DNA of 64,000 nucleotides, from contig NZ_BCTL01000029.1 in the NCBI RefSeq assembly GCF_001571265.1, positions 44,095 through 108,094 on the forward strand, in the 5' to 3' direction. The translations under genes and the position numbers were made by a program. Source of the DNA: Cedecea neteri NBRC 105707 = ATCC 33855 (lineage in GTDB: Bacteria > Pseudomonadota > Gammaproteobacteria > Enterobacterales > Enterobacteriaceae). Below, piece by piece: positions 1-9,206 of this stretch. The notes beneath the pieces were generated by a model. It ran no database searches and was not told the DNA's origin. It saw nothing but the letters and a program-made list of their open reading frames with translations. Within the stretch, counting starts at the first letter, position 1, and the number at the start of each line of letters is the position of its first letter.

Positions 1-1376
1 CCATCGATAACCACCAGTTTGGCCTGCTGACTGTGTCGCTGGTGATCATCGCCCTGGCCGACACGCTGTCTGATTTTGGTATCGCCAACTCGATTATTCA
101 GCGTAAAGAGATAAGCCAGCTGGAGCTGACCACGCTCTACTGGCTGAATGTCGGGCTGGGCGTGCTGGTGTGTATCGCGGTGTTTTTACTGAGTGGGGTG
201 ATTGCAGGCGTGCTGCATAACCCGGATCTGTCGCCGCTGATTAAAACGCTGGCCTTTGCTTTTATCGTTATTCCTCACGGGCAGCAGTTTCGCGCCCTGA
301 TGCAAAAGGAGCTGGAGTTTTCGAAAATCGGCTCAATTGAGACGGTGTCCGTGCTGGTGGGGTTCAGCGTGACCGTCGCGGCAGCAATGTATTACCCGTT
401 CGCCATCACGGCCATCATCGGTTACCTGGTGAATACCGTTGTTCGTACCTCGCTGTTTGGCTTCTTTGGGCGCAAGATTTACCGCCCTGGTTTCCATTTT
501 TCCCTGAAGTCGGTGAATTCAAACCTGAAGTTTGGTGCCTGGCTGACCGCCGACAGCGTGATCAACTACGTCAACACTAACCTTTCCACACTGGTGCTGG
601 CGCGCATTCTCGGCGCCGGCGTCGCCGGTGGCTATAACCTGGCTTATAACGTGGCCGTCGTGCCGCCGATGAAGCTCAACCCGATCATCACCCGCGTGCT
701 GTTCCCCGCGTTTGCCAAGATCCAGGACGATACCGCGAAGCTACGGGTGAATTTTTATAAGCTGCTGTCGATTGTGGGCATTATTAACTTCCCGGCGCTG
801 CTGGGGCTGATGGTGGTCTCCAATAACTTCGTCCCGCTGGTGTTTGGGGAAAAATGGCAGTTCATCACGCCTATCCTGCAGCTGTTATGTGTTGTTGGCC
901 TGCTGCGTTCCATCGGGAACCCGATCGGTTCGCTGCTGATGGCAAAGGCCCGCGTGGACATCAGCTTTAAGTTCAACGTGTTCAAAACCTGCCTGTTTAT
1001 TCCGGCGATTATTGTCGGCGGCCAGGTAGGCGGGGCGCTCGGCGTCACGCTAGGTTTTCTGTTTGTTCAGGTGGTTAACACCGTCCTCAGCTATTTCATC
1101 ATGATCAAGCCGGTGCTGGGCTCCAGCTACCGGGAATACATCCTCAGCATCTGGCTGCCTTTTTATCTGTCGCTCCCCACGCTGATTGTCAGCGCAGGGC
1201 TTGGCATGGCGCTGAACGGTCATCTGCCGCTGGCGGCCATGCTTGGCGTGCAGGTAGCGGCCGGGGCTGCGGCTTTTATTGTGATGATTATTTTGTCCCG
1301 CAATGCGCTGGTTGTTGAACTGAAGCGGCAGTTTTGCCGAAGCGAACGTTTGAAAGCGTTGCTTCGCGCTGGCTAA
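1..1376 (+). CDS. wzxC: Colanic acid lipid-linked repeat-unit flippase WzxC, 5' end cut by window edge
   Basis: MOP/Wzx-family flippase that moves the undecaprenyl-PP-linked colanic acid repeat across the inner membrane. The reading frame is already open at base 3 (IDNHQFGLLT...), so the GTG at 33 is only an internal codon and roughly 40 N-terminal residues lie outside the window. The visible 450 or so residues are almost entirely hydrophobic helices and contain the WzxC-typical stretches LTADSVINYVNTNLST, GAGVAGGYNLAYNVAVVPP and LMAKARVDISFKF; the C-terminus RSERLKALLRAG matches the family end. It lies just upstream of wcaK on the same strand, as in E. coli. Only the truncation by the window is unusual. 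Confidence 0.96.
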   Translation, partial: IDNHQFGLLTVSLVIIALADTLSDFGIANSIIQRKEISQLELTTLYWLNVGLGVLVCIAVFLLSGVIAGVLHNPDLSPLIKTLAFAFIVIPHGQQFRALMQKELEFSKIGSIETVSVLVGFSVTVAAAMYYPFAITAIIGYLVNTVVRTSLFGFFGRKIYRPGFHFSLKSVNSNLKFGAWLTADSVINYVNTNLSTLVLARILGAGVAGGYNLAYNVAVVPPMKLNPIITRVLFPAFAKIQDDTAKLRVNFYKLLSIVGIINFPALLGLMVVSNNFVPLVFGEKWQFITPILQLLCVVGLLRSIGNPIGSLLMAKARVDISFKFNVFKTCLFIPAIIVGGQVGGALGVTLGFLFVQVVNTVLSYFIMIKPVLGSSYREYILSIWLPFYLSLPTLIVSAGLGMALNGHLPLAAMLGVQVAAGAAAFIVMIILSRNALVVELKRQFCRSERLKALLRAG

Positions 1377-1434
1377 GAACAACGAAGCGGTAAAAACCTG
1401 CTTTTCCCGTTTCGTCATAAATTTAGAGGTCAAT

Positions 1435-2715
1435 ATGAAGTTACTTATTCTTGGCAACCATACTTGCGGCAACCGCGGCGATAGCGCCATTTTGCGCGGA
1501 TTGATTGATGCCATTACCACGCTTGATGACAGCGTTCATGTCGATGTGATGAGTCGCTATCCGGTGAGTTCTGCCTGGCTGCTTGGGCGTCCGGTTCTGG
1601 GCGATGGGCTGTACAAGCAAATGAAACAGCACAACAACGCTGCCGGTCTGGTCGGGCGGGTGAAAAAAGTCCTGCGGCGGAGATATCAGCATCATGTGCT
1701 GGTGGCGAAAGCGACCAACACCGGTCGGCTGCGTAATATCGCTATCCCGCAGGGGTTCATTGATTTTGTGAAATCCCTGCAGGAGTACGACGCGATTATT
1801 CAGGTGGGCGGATCTTTCTTTGTCGATCTTTATGGCGTCACGCAGTTTGAACATGCGCTGTGCAGTTTTATGGCGCGTAAACCGGTTTATATGGTCGGGC
1901 ACAGCGTTGGTCCGTTCCAGGATCCGCAGTTTAACCAACTGGCGAACTACGTCTTTGGGCACGCTAAGTCCCTTATTCTGCGCGAAACCGTGAGCCTCGA
2001 GTTGATGAAACAAAGTCAAATCGACACCAGCAAGGTTGAACAAGGCGTCGATACGGCGTGGCTGGTGGCGCAGCATGAAGAGGACTTTGTGCCGGGTTAT
2101 GCGGTTAAGCACTGGCTTGGCGTGATTGCGGGCAAGAAAACCGTGGCGATTACGCTGCGCGAACTGGCGCCGTTTGATAAGCGGCTGGGCACCACCCAGG
2201 AAGCTTACGAAAAGGCCTTTGCCGAAGTGGTGAACCGCACCATTGAACAGGGTTATCAGGTGCTGGCGCTCTCCACCTGCACCGGCATTGACAGCTATAA
2301 CAAAGATGACCGCATGGTGGCGCTCAATATCCGGCAGTACATTAAACAGCCGGACGATTATCACGTTGTGATGGACGAACTTAACGACCTTGAAATGGGC
2401 AAGATTTTTGCCGCCTGCGAACTCACGGTAGGGACTCGTCTTCATTCGGCCATTATTTCAATGAACTTCGGTACGCCGGCTATCGCCATCAACTACGAGC
2501 ACAAATCTGCCGGCATCATGCAGCAGCTTGGGATGCCAGAAATGGCCATTGATATTCGCCAGTTGCTGGACGGTTCTTTGCAGGGCGTTGTCGCTGATGT
2601 GCTTGGGCAATTACCGACGATTAACCCACGGCTTGCGACGGCGGTGAGCGCCGAGCGCGCAAACGGCATGAAAATGGTGGAATCGGTGCTTGAGCGAGTC
2701 AAGGAGGGGACATGA
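1435..2715 (+). CDS. wcaK: Colanic acid biosynthesis pyruvyl transferase WcaK
   Basis: Polysaccharide pyruvyl transferase-family protein (426 aa, the same length as E. coli WcaK), predicted to add the pyruvyl ketal to the terminal galactose of the colanic acid repeat in the cytoplasm. Visible family signatures are the N-terminal GNHTCGNRGDSAILRG, the mid-protein VGGSFFVDLYG, and the C-terminal TVGTRLHSAIISMNFGTPAIAI region that pyruvyl transferases share. ATG start at 1435 is preceded by AGAGGT. The 3' end overlaps wcaL by four bases (ATGA), indicating translational coupling within the wca operon. The opposing 334-aa reading frame in this region is a shadow. Confidence 0.96.
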   Translation: MKLLILGNHTCGNRGDSAILRGLIDAITTLDDSVHVDVMSRYPVSSAWLLGRPVLGDGLYKQMKQHNNAAGLVGRVKKVLRRRYQHHVLVAKATNTGRLRNIAIPQGFIDFVKSLQEYDAIIQVGGSFFVDLYGVTQFEHALCSFMARKPVYMVGHSVGPFQDPQFNQLANYVFGHAKSLILRETVSLELMKQSQIDTSKVEQGVDTAWLVAQHEEDFVPGYAVKHWLGVIAGKKTVAITLRELAPFDKRLGTTQEAYEKAFAEVVNRTIEQGYQVLALSTCTGIDSYNKDDRMVALNIRQYIKQPDDYHVVMDELNDLEMGKIFAACELTVGTRLHSAIISMNFGTPAIAINYEHKSAGIMQQLGMPEMAIDIRQLLDGSLQGVVADVLGQLPTINPRLATAVSAERANGMKMVESVLERVKEGT

Positions 2716-3932
2716 AGGTTGGTTTCTTCCTGCTGAAGTTTCCGCTGGCTTCGGAGACTTTCGTGCTGAATCAGATCACCGCTTTTATCGACATGGGCTA
2801 CGAGGTTGAGATTGTTGCTCTGCAAAAAGGCGATCTGACCAATACCCATGCGGCGTTTAAAAGCTACGGACTTTCGGAAAAAACCGTCTGGTTGCTCGAT
2901 GAACCAGAAGGTAAAGTCGGCAAGCTGCAAAGCCGTGCGTTGAATACGCTCCGTGGTGGCCTGCGGAGTAGAACCTGGCGAGCCTTGAGTCGTGCCAGGT
3001 ACGGCGATGAAGCCCGAAATCTGATCCTCTCCTCAATTTGCGGCCAGCAGAAAAGGCCGCTAGAAGCCGATGTTTTTATCGCTCACTTTGGTCCGGCAGG
3101 TGTTACGGCCGCAAAGCTTAAGGAGCTTGGCGTGCTCAACGGCAAAATTGCCACGGTGTTCCACGGCATTGATATCTCGCACCGGGATGCGCTGGCTCAC
3201 TATACGCCGGAGTACAGGCAGCTGTTTGAGCGTGGGGATTTGATGTTGCCCATCAGCAACCTTTGGGCCAGCCGTCTGAAGCAGATGGGCTGTCCTGAGA
3301 GCAAAATTGCGGTATCCCGGATGGGCGTGGATATGGATAAGTTTTCTTTAAGGCCCATGAAAACGCCGGGCTCGCCGCTGGAGATTATCTCGGTGGCGCG
3401 TCTGACGGAAAAAAAAGGGTTACATTTTGCCATTGAAGCCTGCCGCCTGCTCAAGGCGCGCGGCGTGGCATTTCGCTACAACATCTTGGGTATTGGCCCC
3501 TGGGAGCGTCGTCTGAGGACGCTGATTGAGCAACTGCAGCTGGAAGACGTAGTCTTTATGCCGGGTTTTAAGCCGAGCCATGAAGTGAAAACGATGCTGG
3601 ACCAGGCCGACCTGTTTTTGCTCCCTTCTGTCACCGGCGAGGATGGGGACATGGAAGGCATACCCGTGGCGCTGATGGAGGCCATGGCGGTTGGCATTCC
3701 CGTAGTCTCTACCGTGCATAGCGGTATTCCTGAACTTATCGACGCTGACGAATCGGGTTGGTTAGTACCGGAAAAGGACGCGTTTGCCCTTGCCGACACG
3801 CTACAGGCCGTCGCTTCCGTATCAGAAAGCGACCTGCAATTGATGCTGGACCGGGCCAGAGAGAAAGTCGCCAGTCAGTTTAATCAGCAGGTTATCTACC
3901 AGCAGCTTGCCCGTCAGCTTCAGACGCTATAA
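2712..3932 (+). CDS. wcaL: Colanic acid glycosyltransferase WcaL
   Basis: GT4-type (GT-B fold) glycosyltransferase of 406 aa, equal in length to E. coli WcaL, which adds one of the late sugars of the colanic acid repeat at the cytoplasmic membrane face. The C-terminal donor-binding half shows VARLTEKKGLHFAIEA, a LPSVTGEDGDMEGIPVALMEAMA segment that is the EX7E-like nucleotide-sugar signature, and a VPEKDAFALADTL tail. The ATG lies in an AGGGGACATGA context and overlaps the wcaK stop by four bases. wcaM follows 26 bp later in the same direction. Confidence 0.95.
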   Translation: MKVGFFLLKFPLASETFVLNQITAFIDMGYEVEIVALQKGDLTNTHAAFKSYGLSEKTVWLLDEPEGKVGKLQSRALNTLRGGLRSRTWRALSRARYGDEARNLILSSICGQQKRPLEADVFIAHFGPAGVTAAKLKELGVLNGKIATVFHGIDISHRDALAHYTPEYRQLFERGDLMLPISNLWASRLKQMGCPESKIAVSRMGVDMDKFSLRPMKTPGSPLEIISVARLTEKKGLHFAIEACRLLKARGVAFRYNILGIGPWERRLRTLIEQLQLEDVVFMPGFKPSHEVKTMLDQADLFLLPSVTGEDGDMEGIPVALMEAMAVGIPVVSTVHSGIPELIDADESGWLVPEKDAFALADTLQAVASVSESDLQLMLDRAREKVASQFNQQVIYQQLARQLQTL

Positions 3933-3958
3933 CTCATTGAATCTTATGCTGAGGACTT

Positions 3959-5383
3959 ATGTTGAAAAGCAAGCCACTGAAGCACACCTCTTTCTCTGCA
4001 TCTCGCCGCAAACTGATCGCCGCAGGCTCTGTGTTAGCGGCGACATCCCTTATTCCCGGCACGGTAAAAGCTATTGGCCGGGGAACACAGGTCAACGTCA
4101 AAGATTTCTACCAAGCCGACTGGATCGCCGCGTTTAAGCAGGCATTTGCCGCAGCGGATGTTGTTGAAGTCCCGGCGGACGTTGTCTGTGACAGCATTAA
4201 TACCGCGATTTTTATGCCACAGGGCAAAACGCTTCATGTGGCCGGCGGGCTGAAAGGTAACGGGAAAGGACGATTTGTACTGCAGGATAGCTGCCAGATA
4301 GTCGGGGAGGGAAAAGGGCGGTTTAACAACATTACGCTGGATGTGCGGGGATCTGACTGTACGATCAAGGGCATTGATATGAGCGGATTTGTCAATGTGG
4401 CGCAGATTTACATCGGTGGGAAAGATAACCGCACTATGCGTAATCTGACCATCGACAATATCACGGTACATGATGCCAACTATGCCATCCTGCGTCAGGG
4501 GTTTCACAATCGCATGGAGAATGTGCGCATCACTAACGGCCATTTTAGCCATCTTCAGGGAGATGCTATTGAGTGGAACGTGGCGATCAACGATCACGAC
4601 CTGCTGATTTCTGACCACGTTATTGACAACATTAACTGTACTAATGGAAAGATTAACTGGGGGATAGGCATCGGGCTGGCGGGGAGCACGTACAACAACA
4701 ATTATCCCGAAGATCAGGCGGTAAAAAACTTCGTCGTGGCCAATATCACCGGCAGTAACTGTCGGCAACTCGTCCATGTTGAGAATGGGAAGCATTTTCT
4801 TATTCGTAACGTAAAAGCGCGCAATATTAACCCGACTTTCAGCCGCACCGCCGGGATTGATAACGCGACCGTGGCGATATATGGCTGCGATAACTTTGTG
4901 ATTGACGATGTGGATATGGTGAACAGTGCAGGGATGTTGATTGGTTATGGGGTGATTAAGGGGAATTATCTGTCTATTCCGCAAAACTTTAAGCTTAGCG
5001 ATATTAAGCTCGATAATAGCGAACTGAGTAGCCCTTTACGTGGTATTCAGATTTCATCCGGCAATGCGACCTCGTTTGTGGCAATGACCAACGTCACCAT
5101 GAAGCGTGCGACGCTTGAGTTTCATAACAAACCACAGCATCTTTTCATGCGTAATATCAATGTGATGCAACTTTCCACGACAGGGCCGGCGCTGAAGCTG
5201 AACTTCGATCTCCGTAAGGACGTGCGCGGCAAGTTCATGGCTAAAGATGACACGCTGCTGTCGCTGGCGAATATTCACGCGGTGAATGAAAAGGGGCAGA
5301 GCTCGGTGGATATCGACCGGATCGATCAACTTCACGTCAATAGTGAAAACCTTAATTTTACGCTCTCAAGAGTAAGTAAATAA
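3959..5383 (+). CDS. wcaM: Colanic acid biosynthesis protein WcaM (Tat-type signal, right-handed beta-helix)
   Basis: Last gene of the colanic acid cluster; 474 aa against 464 in E. coli. The family is exported and has a repetitive parallel beta-helix appearance (many repeats of the N-x-T-I/V-x-N type such as [14 protein letters not shown] and [10 protein letters not shown]). The N-terminus contains [17 protein letters not shown], a twin-arginine motif followed by a hydrophobic stretch, consistent with Tat export; E. coli WcaM has SRRTFL at the same place. Exact biochemical role in colanic acid production is not settled. ATG at 3959 with GAGG at 3951. No clear Rho-independent terminator follows before galF. 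Confidence 0.93.
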   Translation: MLKSKPLKHTSFSASRRKLIAAGSVLAATSLIPGTVKAIGRGTQVNVKDFYQADWIAAFKQAFAAADVVEVPADVVCDSINTAIFMPQGKTLHVAGGLKGNGKGRFVLQDSCQIVGEGKGRFNNITLDVRGSDCTIKGIDMSGFVNVAQIYIGGKDNRTMRNLTIDNITVHDANYAILRQGFHNRMENVRITNGHFSHLQGDAIEWNVAINDHDLLISDHVIDNINCTNGKINWGIGIGLAGSTYNNNYPEDQAVKNFVVANITGSNCRQLVHVENGKHFLIRNVKARNINPTFSRTAGIDNATVAIYGCDNFVIDDVDMVNSAGMLIGYGVIKGNYLSIPQNFKLSDIKLDNSELSSPLRGIQISSGNATSFVAMTNVTMKRATLEFHNKPQHLFMRNINVMQLSTTGPALKLNFDLRKDVRGKFMAKDDTLLSLANIHAVNEKGQSSVDIDRIDQLHVNSENLNFTLSRVSK

Positions 5384-5463
5384 AAATGCAACCCCTTTTG
5401 TGACAAATCTGAGCCAACAGGGGCCGAAATAGCGGTGCCAGCATATTTCGTTTGTACTTCTGT

Positions 5464-5475
5464 GGCGGTAGCATG
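5464..5475 (+). promoter_or_regulatory. ops element upstream of galF (RfaH recruitment)
   Basis: GGCGGTAGCATG is identical to the ops core found in the JUMPstart site at 6742-6753. RfaH is recruited to RNA polymerase paused at ops in the non-template strand. This copy lies about 80 bp before galF, inside the wcaM-galF gap, an arrangement known for Klebsiella-type clusters where galF is the first gene of the regulon. It is upstream of the likely -10 box of galF, so it would act only on a transcript initiated further upstream. Confidence 0.6.
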
Positions 5476-5499
5476 AATCATTCGTTTAATAAATTCATG

Positions 5500-5528
5500 C
5501 TGGCATCAGAGCACGAAAAGACTATAAT
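5500..5528 (+). promoter_or_regulatory. Candidate sigma70 promoter of galF
   Basis: A perfect TATAAT at 5523-5528 is separated by 17 bases from CTGGCA (5500-5505; four of six matches to TTGACA). Transcription would begin near 5535, giving a short leader before the AGAGGTG ribosome-binding site (5542-5548) and the ATG at 5558. Read by eye; no scoring was done. Confidence 0.4.
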
Positions 5529-5557
5529 CTTCCAACCATTTAGAGGTGGGACTAAGA

Positions 5558-6457
5558 ATGACTAATTTAAAAGCAGTTATCCCTGTCGCCGGTTTAGGCA
5601 TGCATATGCTGCCTGCAACGAAGGCGATTCCTAAAGAGATGCTGCCTATCGTTGATAAGCCGATGATCCAGTACATCGTCGACGAAATTGTTGCCGCTGG
5701 TATCAAAGAAATCGTGCTGGTAACCCACTCTTCAAAGAATGCTGTTGAAAACCACTTCGACACGTCATACGAGCTGGAAGCCCTGCTTGAGCAGCGCGTT
5801 AAGCGTCAGCTGCTGGCCGAAGTCCAGTCTATTTGCCCTCCTGGCGTCACCATCATGAACGTTCGTCAGGCCCAACCGCTTGGGCTCGGACACTCGATAC
5901 TCTGCGCACAGCCGATCGTTGGTGACAATCCCTTCGTTGTGGTGCTGCCGGATGTTGTGCTTGATGGTGCCACTGCCGATCCGCTGCGCTATAACCTGGC
6001 GGCAATGGTGGCTCGCTTCAATGAAACGGGTCGTACTCAGGTTTTGGCTAAACATATGCCAAATGAAGATCTGGCGGCGTATTCAGTGATTACCACCAAA
6101 GAGCCGCTGCAGAATGAAGGGCAGGTTAGCCGGGTGGTTGAGTTTGTTGAGAAACCCGATCAGCCGCAAACGCTGGACTCCGATCTTGCCGCAGTAGGGC
6201 GTTATGTATTGTCCGCGGATATCTGGCCACTGCTGGAAAAAACCGAGCCTGGCGCATGGGGGCGCATTCAGTTGACCGACGCTATCGCGGTGCTGAACGA
6301 AACTCAGCCAGTGGAAGTGATGCAGATGACCGGCGAGAGCTACGACTGTGGTAAAAAAATGGGCTATATGCAGGCGTTCGTCCAGTATGGGCTGCGCAAC
6401 CATAAGGAAGGCCAGAAGTTTCGTGAAAGTATTCAGAAGCTTCTAGCTAAGGCATAA
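5558..6457 (+). CDS. galF: GalF, GalU-like UTP-glucose-1-phosphate uridylyltransferase subunit/paralogue
   Basis: Nucleotidyltransferase-family protein (299 aa) highly similar to E. coli GalF; it modulates UDP-glucose supply for surface polysaccharides. The N-terminus reads [20 protein letters not shown], where catalytic GalU enzymes have GLGTRML: the Thr and Arg are replaced by Met and His, the known GalF signature explaining its poor activity alone. The start was set at 5558 (MTNLK...) because AGAGGTG is well spaced and the E. coli protein begins there; four extra upstream codons are not conserved. It marks the left border of the O-antigen cluster. Confidence 0.96.
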   Translation: MTNLKAVIPVAGLGMHMLPATKAIPKEMLPIVDKPMIQYIVDEIVAAGIKEIVLVTHSSKNAVENHFDTSYELEALLEQRVKRQLLAEVQSICPPGVTIMNVRQAQPLGLGHSILCAQPIVGDNPFVVVLPDVVLDGATADPLRYNLAAMVARFNETGRTQVLAKHMPNEDLAAYSVITTKEPLQNEGQVSRVVEFVEKPDQPQTLDSDLAAVGRYVLSADIWPLLEKTEPGAWGRIQLTDAIAVLNETQPVEVMQMTGESYDCGKKMGYMQAFVQYGLRNHKEGQKFRESIQKLLAKA

Positions 6458-6495
6458 GTTCAGTTTTAAGTCGCTGTCAGGGAGGAGAGCGCGGT

Positions 6496-6556
6496 AAACG
6501 GTGGCATAGCGTTCAGTCTCAAGTAGAGGTTGAACGATGGGCCGCCGTTTTGCTTT
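6496..6556 (+). terminator. Long hairpin after galF, possible terminator
   Basis: AAACGGTGGC (6496-6505) pairs with GCCGCCGTTT (6541-6550) over ten positions with one G-T pair; an inner stem CGTTCA/TGAACG (6510-6515/6531-6536) sits in the loop. It is followed by TGCTTTATAA, a weak U tract, so it may end galF transcription or simply be a structured leader. Confidence 0.4.
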
Positions 6557-6714
6557 ATAAATAATCGATGAAATTCTATGCTTTCAAAGAGTTAGCATGT
6601 TTTAGGTTTGCTGTATAGACCAAAATTTTTCCTTGAGAATTGCTGCATGAAGGATGAAAATTGTAGCAATTTCCAACATAGCGTACCGAAGGTGTGCTAT
6701 CACTAATTTTTTTA

Positions 6715-6753
6715 CAGTGCACAGGTAGCTGTTGAGCCTGGGGCGGTAGCATG
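6715..6753 (+). promoter_or_regulatory. JUMPstart element with ops core
   Basis: The 39 bases from CAGTGC (6715) through the ops core GGCGGTAGCATG (6742-6753) match the JUMPstart layout: CAGTGC, GGTAGCTGTT, GAGCCTGGGGCGGTAGCATG. It precedes nearly all Wzy-dependent O-antigen clusters in enterobacteria. RfaH loaded here suppresses termination and couples translation over the following roughly 21 kb of AT-rich genes. Confidence 0.9.
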
Positions 6754-6840
6754 TCTTATTTGCTACTCCTCTGCCACTCTAAGATCCAGAGAGTCACCGT
6801 GACTCCCTCAGAAACGAACCGCATAACGTAGAGCTTTCTA

Positions 6841-8031
6841 ATGAATAATATTTTACAGCTTATTGGGCGAAATAAAGAGCTATTCTCTCAGGATATATCA
6901 GTAAATGAAAAAGAACTGGCCCGAATCGTTTCAGAATCGCGTTTTCTAGTTTTGGGAGGAGCTGGCTCTATTGGTCAGGCTGTAACAAAAGAAATATTTA
7001 AACGCCATCCTAAAAAGTTACATGTTGTTGATATTAGCGAAAACAATGTAGTTGAATTGGTGCGTGATATACGCAGCTCATTTGGATATATCGAAGGTGA
7101 CTTCCAAACATTTGCGCTGGATATTGGCTCTATAGAATATGATGCTTTTATCAAAAATGACGGTGAATATGACTACGTACTTAATTTATCAGCACTAAAA
7201 CATGTGCGTAGCGAAAAAGATCCCTACACTTTGATGAGAATGATTGATGTCAATGTGCTTAATACCAATAAAACGATTGAACAATCTATTGCTTCAGGTG
7301 TTAAAAAATTTTTCTGTGTATCGACCGATAAAGCCGCTAACCCTGTAAACATGATGGGCGCATCAAAACGAATCATGGAGATGTTTCTGATGCGAAGCAG
7401 TGACAAGATCAATATCTCCACTGCACGTTTCGCTAACGTCGCATTTTCTGATGGCTCGTTATTGCATGGATTTGACCAGCGAATTCGCAAGCAACAGCCG
7501 CTTGTTGCACCAAGTGATATAAAACGTTATTTCGTAACTCCCCAAGAGTCTGGTGAATTATGTTTAATGTCGTGCATTTTTGGTGAGAATCGCGACATCT
7601 TTTTTCCAAAGTTGAGCGAGAGTCTTCACCTGATTACCTTTGCTGATATTGCCATACACTACCTTAAATTGCGTGGTTACGAGCCTTATCTATGTAAAAC
7701 TGAAGATGAGGCACGAGAGTTAGCTAAGACACTGCCAGCGAAAGGCAAATGGCCTTGTCTATTCACTACCAGCGATACAACAGGTGAAAAAGATTTCGAG
7801 GAGTTTTTCACTGAAAAAGAGGTTTTAGACATGGCCCGATTTGAAAATCTCGGGATCATTAAAAATGAACCTTTGTACGATCAGGCGCTACTACAACATT
7901 TTGAAGAGCAGATCAAGAAATATAAAGAAACACTTGAATGGTCTAAAGATGACATCGTAGAACTTTTCTTTAAGATGATTCCTGACTTCGGACATAAAGA
8001 AACAGGTAAATATCTGGATAGCAAAATGTAA
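6841..8031 (+). CDS. legB: GDP-GlcNAc 4,6-dehydratase LegB (legionaminic acid pathway)
   Basis: Extended SDR-type NAD-dependent nucleotide-sugar dehydratase, 396 aa. The Rossmann motif GGAGSIG is at residues 39-45, STDKA at 161-165, and the usual catalytic Tyr of YxxxK is Met (MGASK, 172-176), as in the FlaA1/WbpM/LegB group of 4,6-dehydratases. In the Campylobacter jejuni legionaminic pathway LegB converts GDP-GlcNAc to the 4-keto-6-deoxy sugar used by LegC. It is the first gene after the JUMPstart, with legC 15 bp downstream. Assignment to LegB rather than PseB or a UDP-sugar dehydratase rests mainly on the neighbours, especially ptmE. Confidence 0.83.
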   Translation: MNNILQLIGRNKELFSQDISVNEKELARIVSESRFLVLGGAGSIGQAVTKEIFKRHPKKLHVVDISENNVVELVRDIRSSFGYIEGDFQTFALDIGSIEYDAFIKNDGEYDYVLNLSALKHVRSEKDPYTLMRMIDVNVLNTNKTIEQSIASGVKKFFCVSTDKAANPVNMMGASKRIMEMFLMRSSDKINISTARFANVAFSDGSLLHGFDQRIRKQQPLVAPSDIKRYFVTPQESGELCLMSCIFGENRDIFFPKLSESLHLITFADIAIHYLKLRGYEPYLCKTEDEARELAKTLPAKGKWPCLFTTSDTTGEKDFEEFFTEKEVLDMARFENLGIIKNEPLYDQALLQHFEEQIKKYKETLEWSKDDIVELFFKMIPDFGHKETGKYLDSKM

Positions 8032-8046
8032 TTAAGGTCTTTCAGA

Positions 8047-9195
8047 ATGAAAATTGAATCGATCATTAACTTCGTTCGCGAAAACTACAAAACAAATGAC
8101 TTCATTCCGTTGCACGCACCCACTTTCCAGGGAAATGAGAAAGCTTATATATTAGATACGCTGGAAAGTACGTTCGTCTCAAGTGTAGGGAAATTTGTCG
8201 ATGAGTTTGAGCGAAAAATAGAAGCTTACACGGGTACGGCAAGAGCTGTGGCCACAATGAATGGCACTGCAGCACTCAGTGCAGCATTGTATCTGGCAGG
8301 AGTGAAACGTGGTGATTTAGTGATTACCCAAGCACTGACTTTTGTTGCTACTTGTAATGCACTTTACCATTTAGGTGCCGACCCTGTATTTGTAGATGTC
8401 TCGCGTTCAAGTTTGGGACTGTGTCCGATCGCAATGGATAATTGGCTTACCGAAAATTGTGAATTGGATGAGCAAGGATGCGTCAACAAAAAAACACGTC
8501 AGAGAGTTCGCGCTGTCGTGCCAATGCATACATTTGGGCATCCTGTTGAATTAGATGAAATTATCGCCGTATGCGAAAAATGGCATATTGTATTGATTGA
8601 GGATGCCGCAGAGAGCTTGGGATCGTTTTACAAAGGTAAGCACACTGGCACTCTAGGAAAATACGCTGCGCTTAGTTTTAACGGCAATAAAATCATCACG
8701 ACAGGTGGTGGTGGGATGATCATGTGCAAGACAGCAGTGGATGGCGCCAGGGCAAAACATATCACGACTACAGCTAAGGTGCCTCATGCATATGAATTCT
8801 ATCATGATGAACCAGGTTTCAATTACCGAATGCCAAATCTAAATGCAGCCTTGGGCTGCGGCCAGATGGAAAGTCTTGATATGTTCTTGAGGCAAAAAAG
8901 GATTCTTGCCGAACGGTATGAAGAATTCTTTGCTGGGTCAGAATATCATTTCGTTAAAGAGCCCGAATACGCGCATTCAAATTACTGGCTGAATGCCGTC
9001 ATTTGTGAAAATGAAGCTTCTCGTGAAAATCTTCTAACCCAAATGAACGAAGCAAAAGTAATGGCCAGGCCTATCTGGAAATTAATGCATCGTTTGCCTA
9101 TGTTTGTTGACGCAATGCGTGACGGATTGGAAAACTCAGAATATATCGAGTCTCGATTAGTGAATATTCCAAGCTCACCAGTTTCCTTACCATGA
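8047..9195 (+). CDS. legC: LegC-family PLP aminotransferase
   Basis: DegT/DnrJ/EryC1-type aminotransferase (382 aa) that places an amino group at C4 of the 4-keto intermediate made by LegB. Visible features are the catalytic-base and cofactor region IEDAAESLGS (about 184-193), the PLP-binding lysine in SFNGNK (Lys215), and the long N-terminal PLHAPTFQGNEKAYIL typical of LegC proteins. An AAGGT site lies upstream of the ATG. legG starts 11 bp after the stop. Confidence 0.85.
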   Translation: MKIESIINFVRENYKTNDFIPLHAPTFQGNEKAYILDTLESTFVSSVGKFVDEFERKIEAYTGTARAVATMNGTAALSAALYLAGVKRGDLVITQALTFVATCNALYHLGADPVFVDVSRSSLGLCPIAMDNWLTENCELDEQGCVNKKTRQRVRAVVPMHTFGHPVELDEIIAVCEKWHIVLIEDAAESLGSFYKGKHTGTLGKYAALSFNGNKIITTGGGGMIMCKTAVDGARAKHITTTAKVPHAYEFYHDEPGFNYRMPNLNAALGCGQMESLDMFLRQKRILAERYEEFFAGSEYHFVKEPEYAHSNYWLNAVICENEASRENLLTQMNEAKVMARPIWKLMHRLPMFVDAMRDGLENSEYIESRLVNIPSSPVSLP

Positions 9196-9206
9196 AGAAT
9201 TAGAAA

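Larger units (their letters stand above)
6458..6840 (+). other. Non-coding leader between galF and the O-antigen operon
   Basis: 383 bp with no supportable gene. It contains a long hairpin just after galF (6496-6550), an AT-rich stretch with a weak promoter-like pair (TTAGCA 6592-6597, TATAGA 6614-6619, spacer 16), the JUMPstart/ops site (6715-6753) and about 85 bases of untranslated leader before legB. This is the usual architecture of RfaH-dependent O-antigen operons. Confidence 0.6.
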
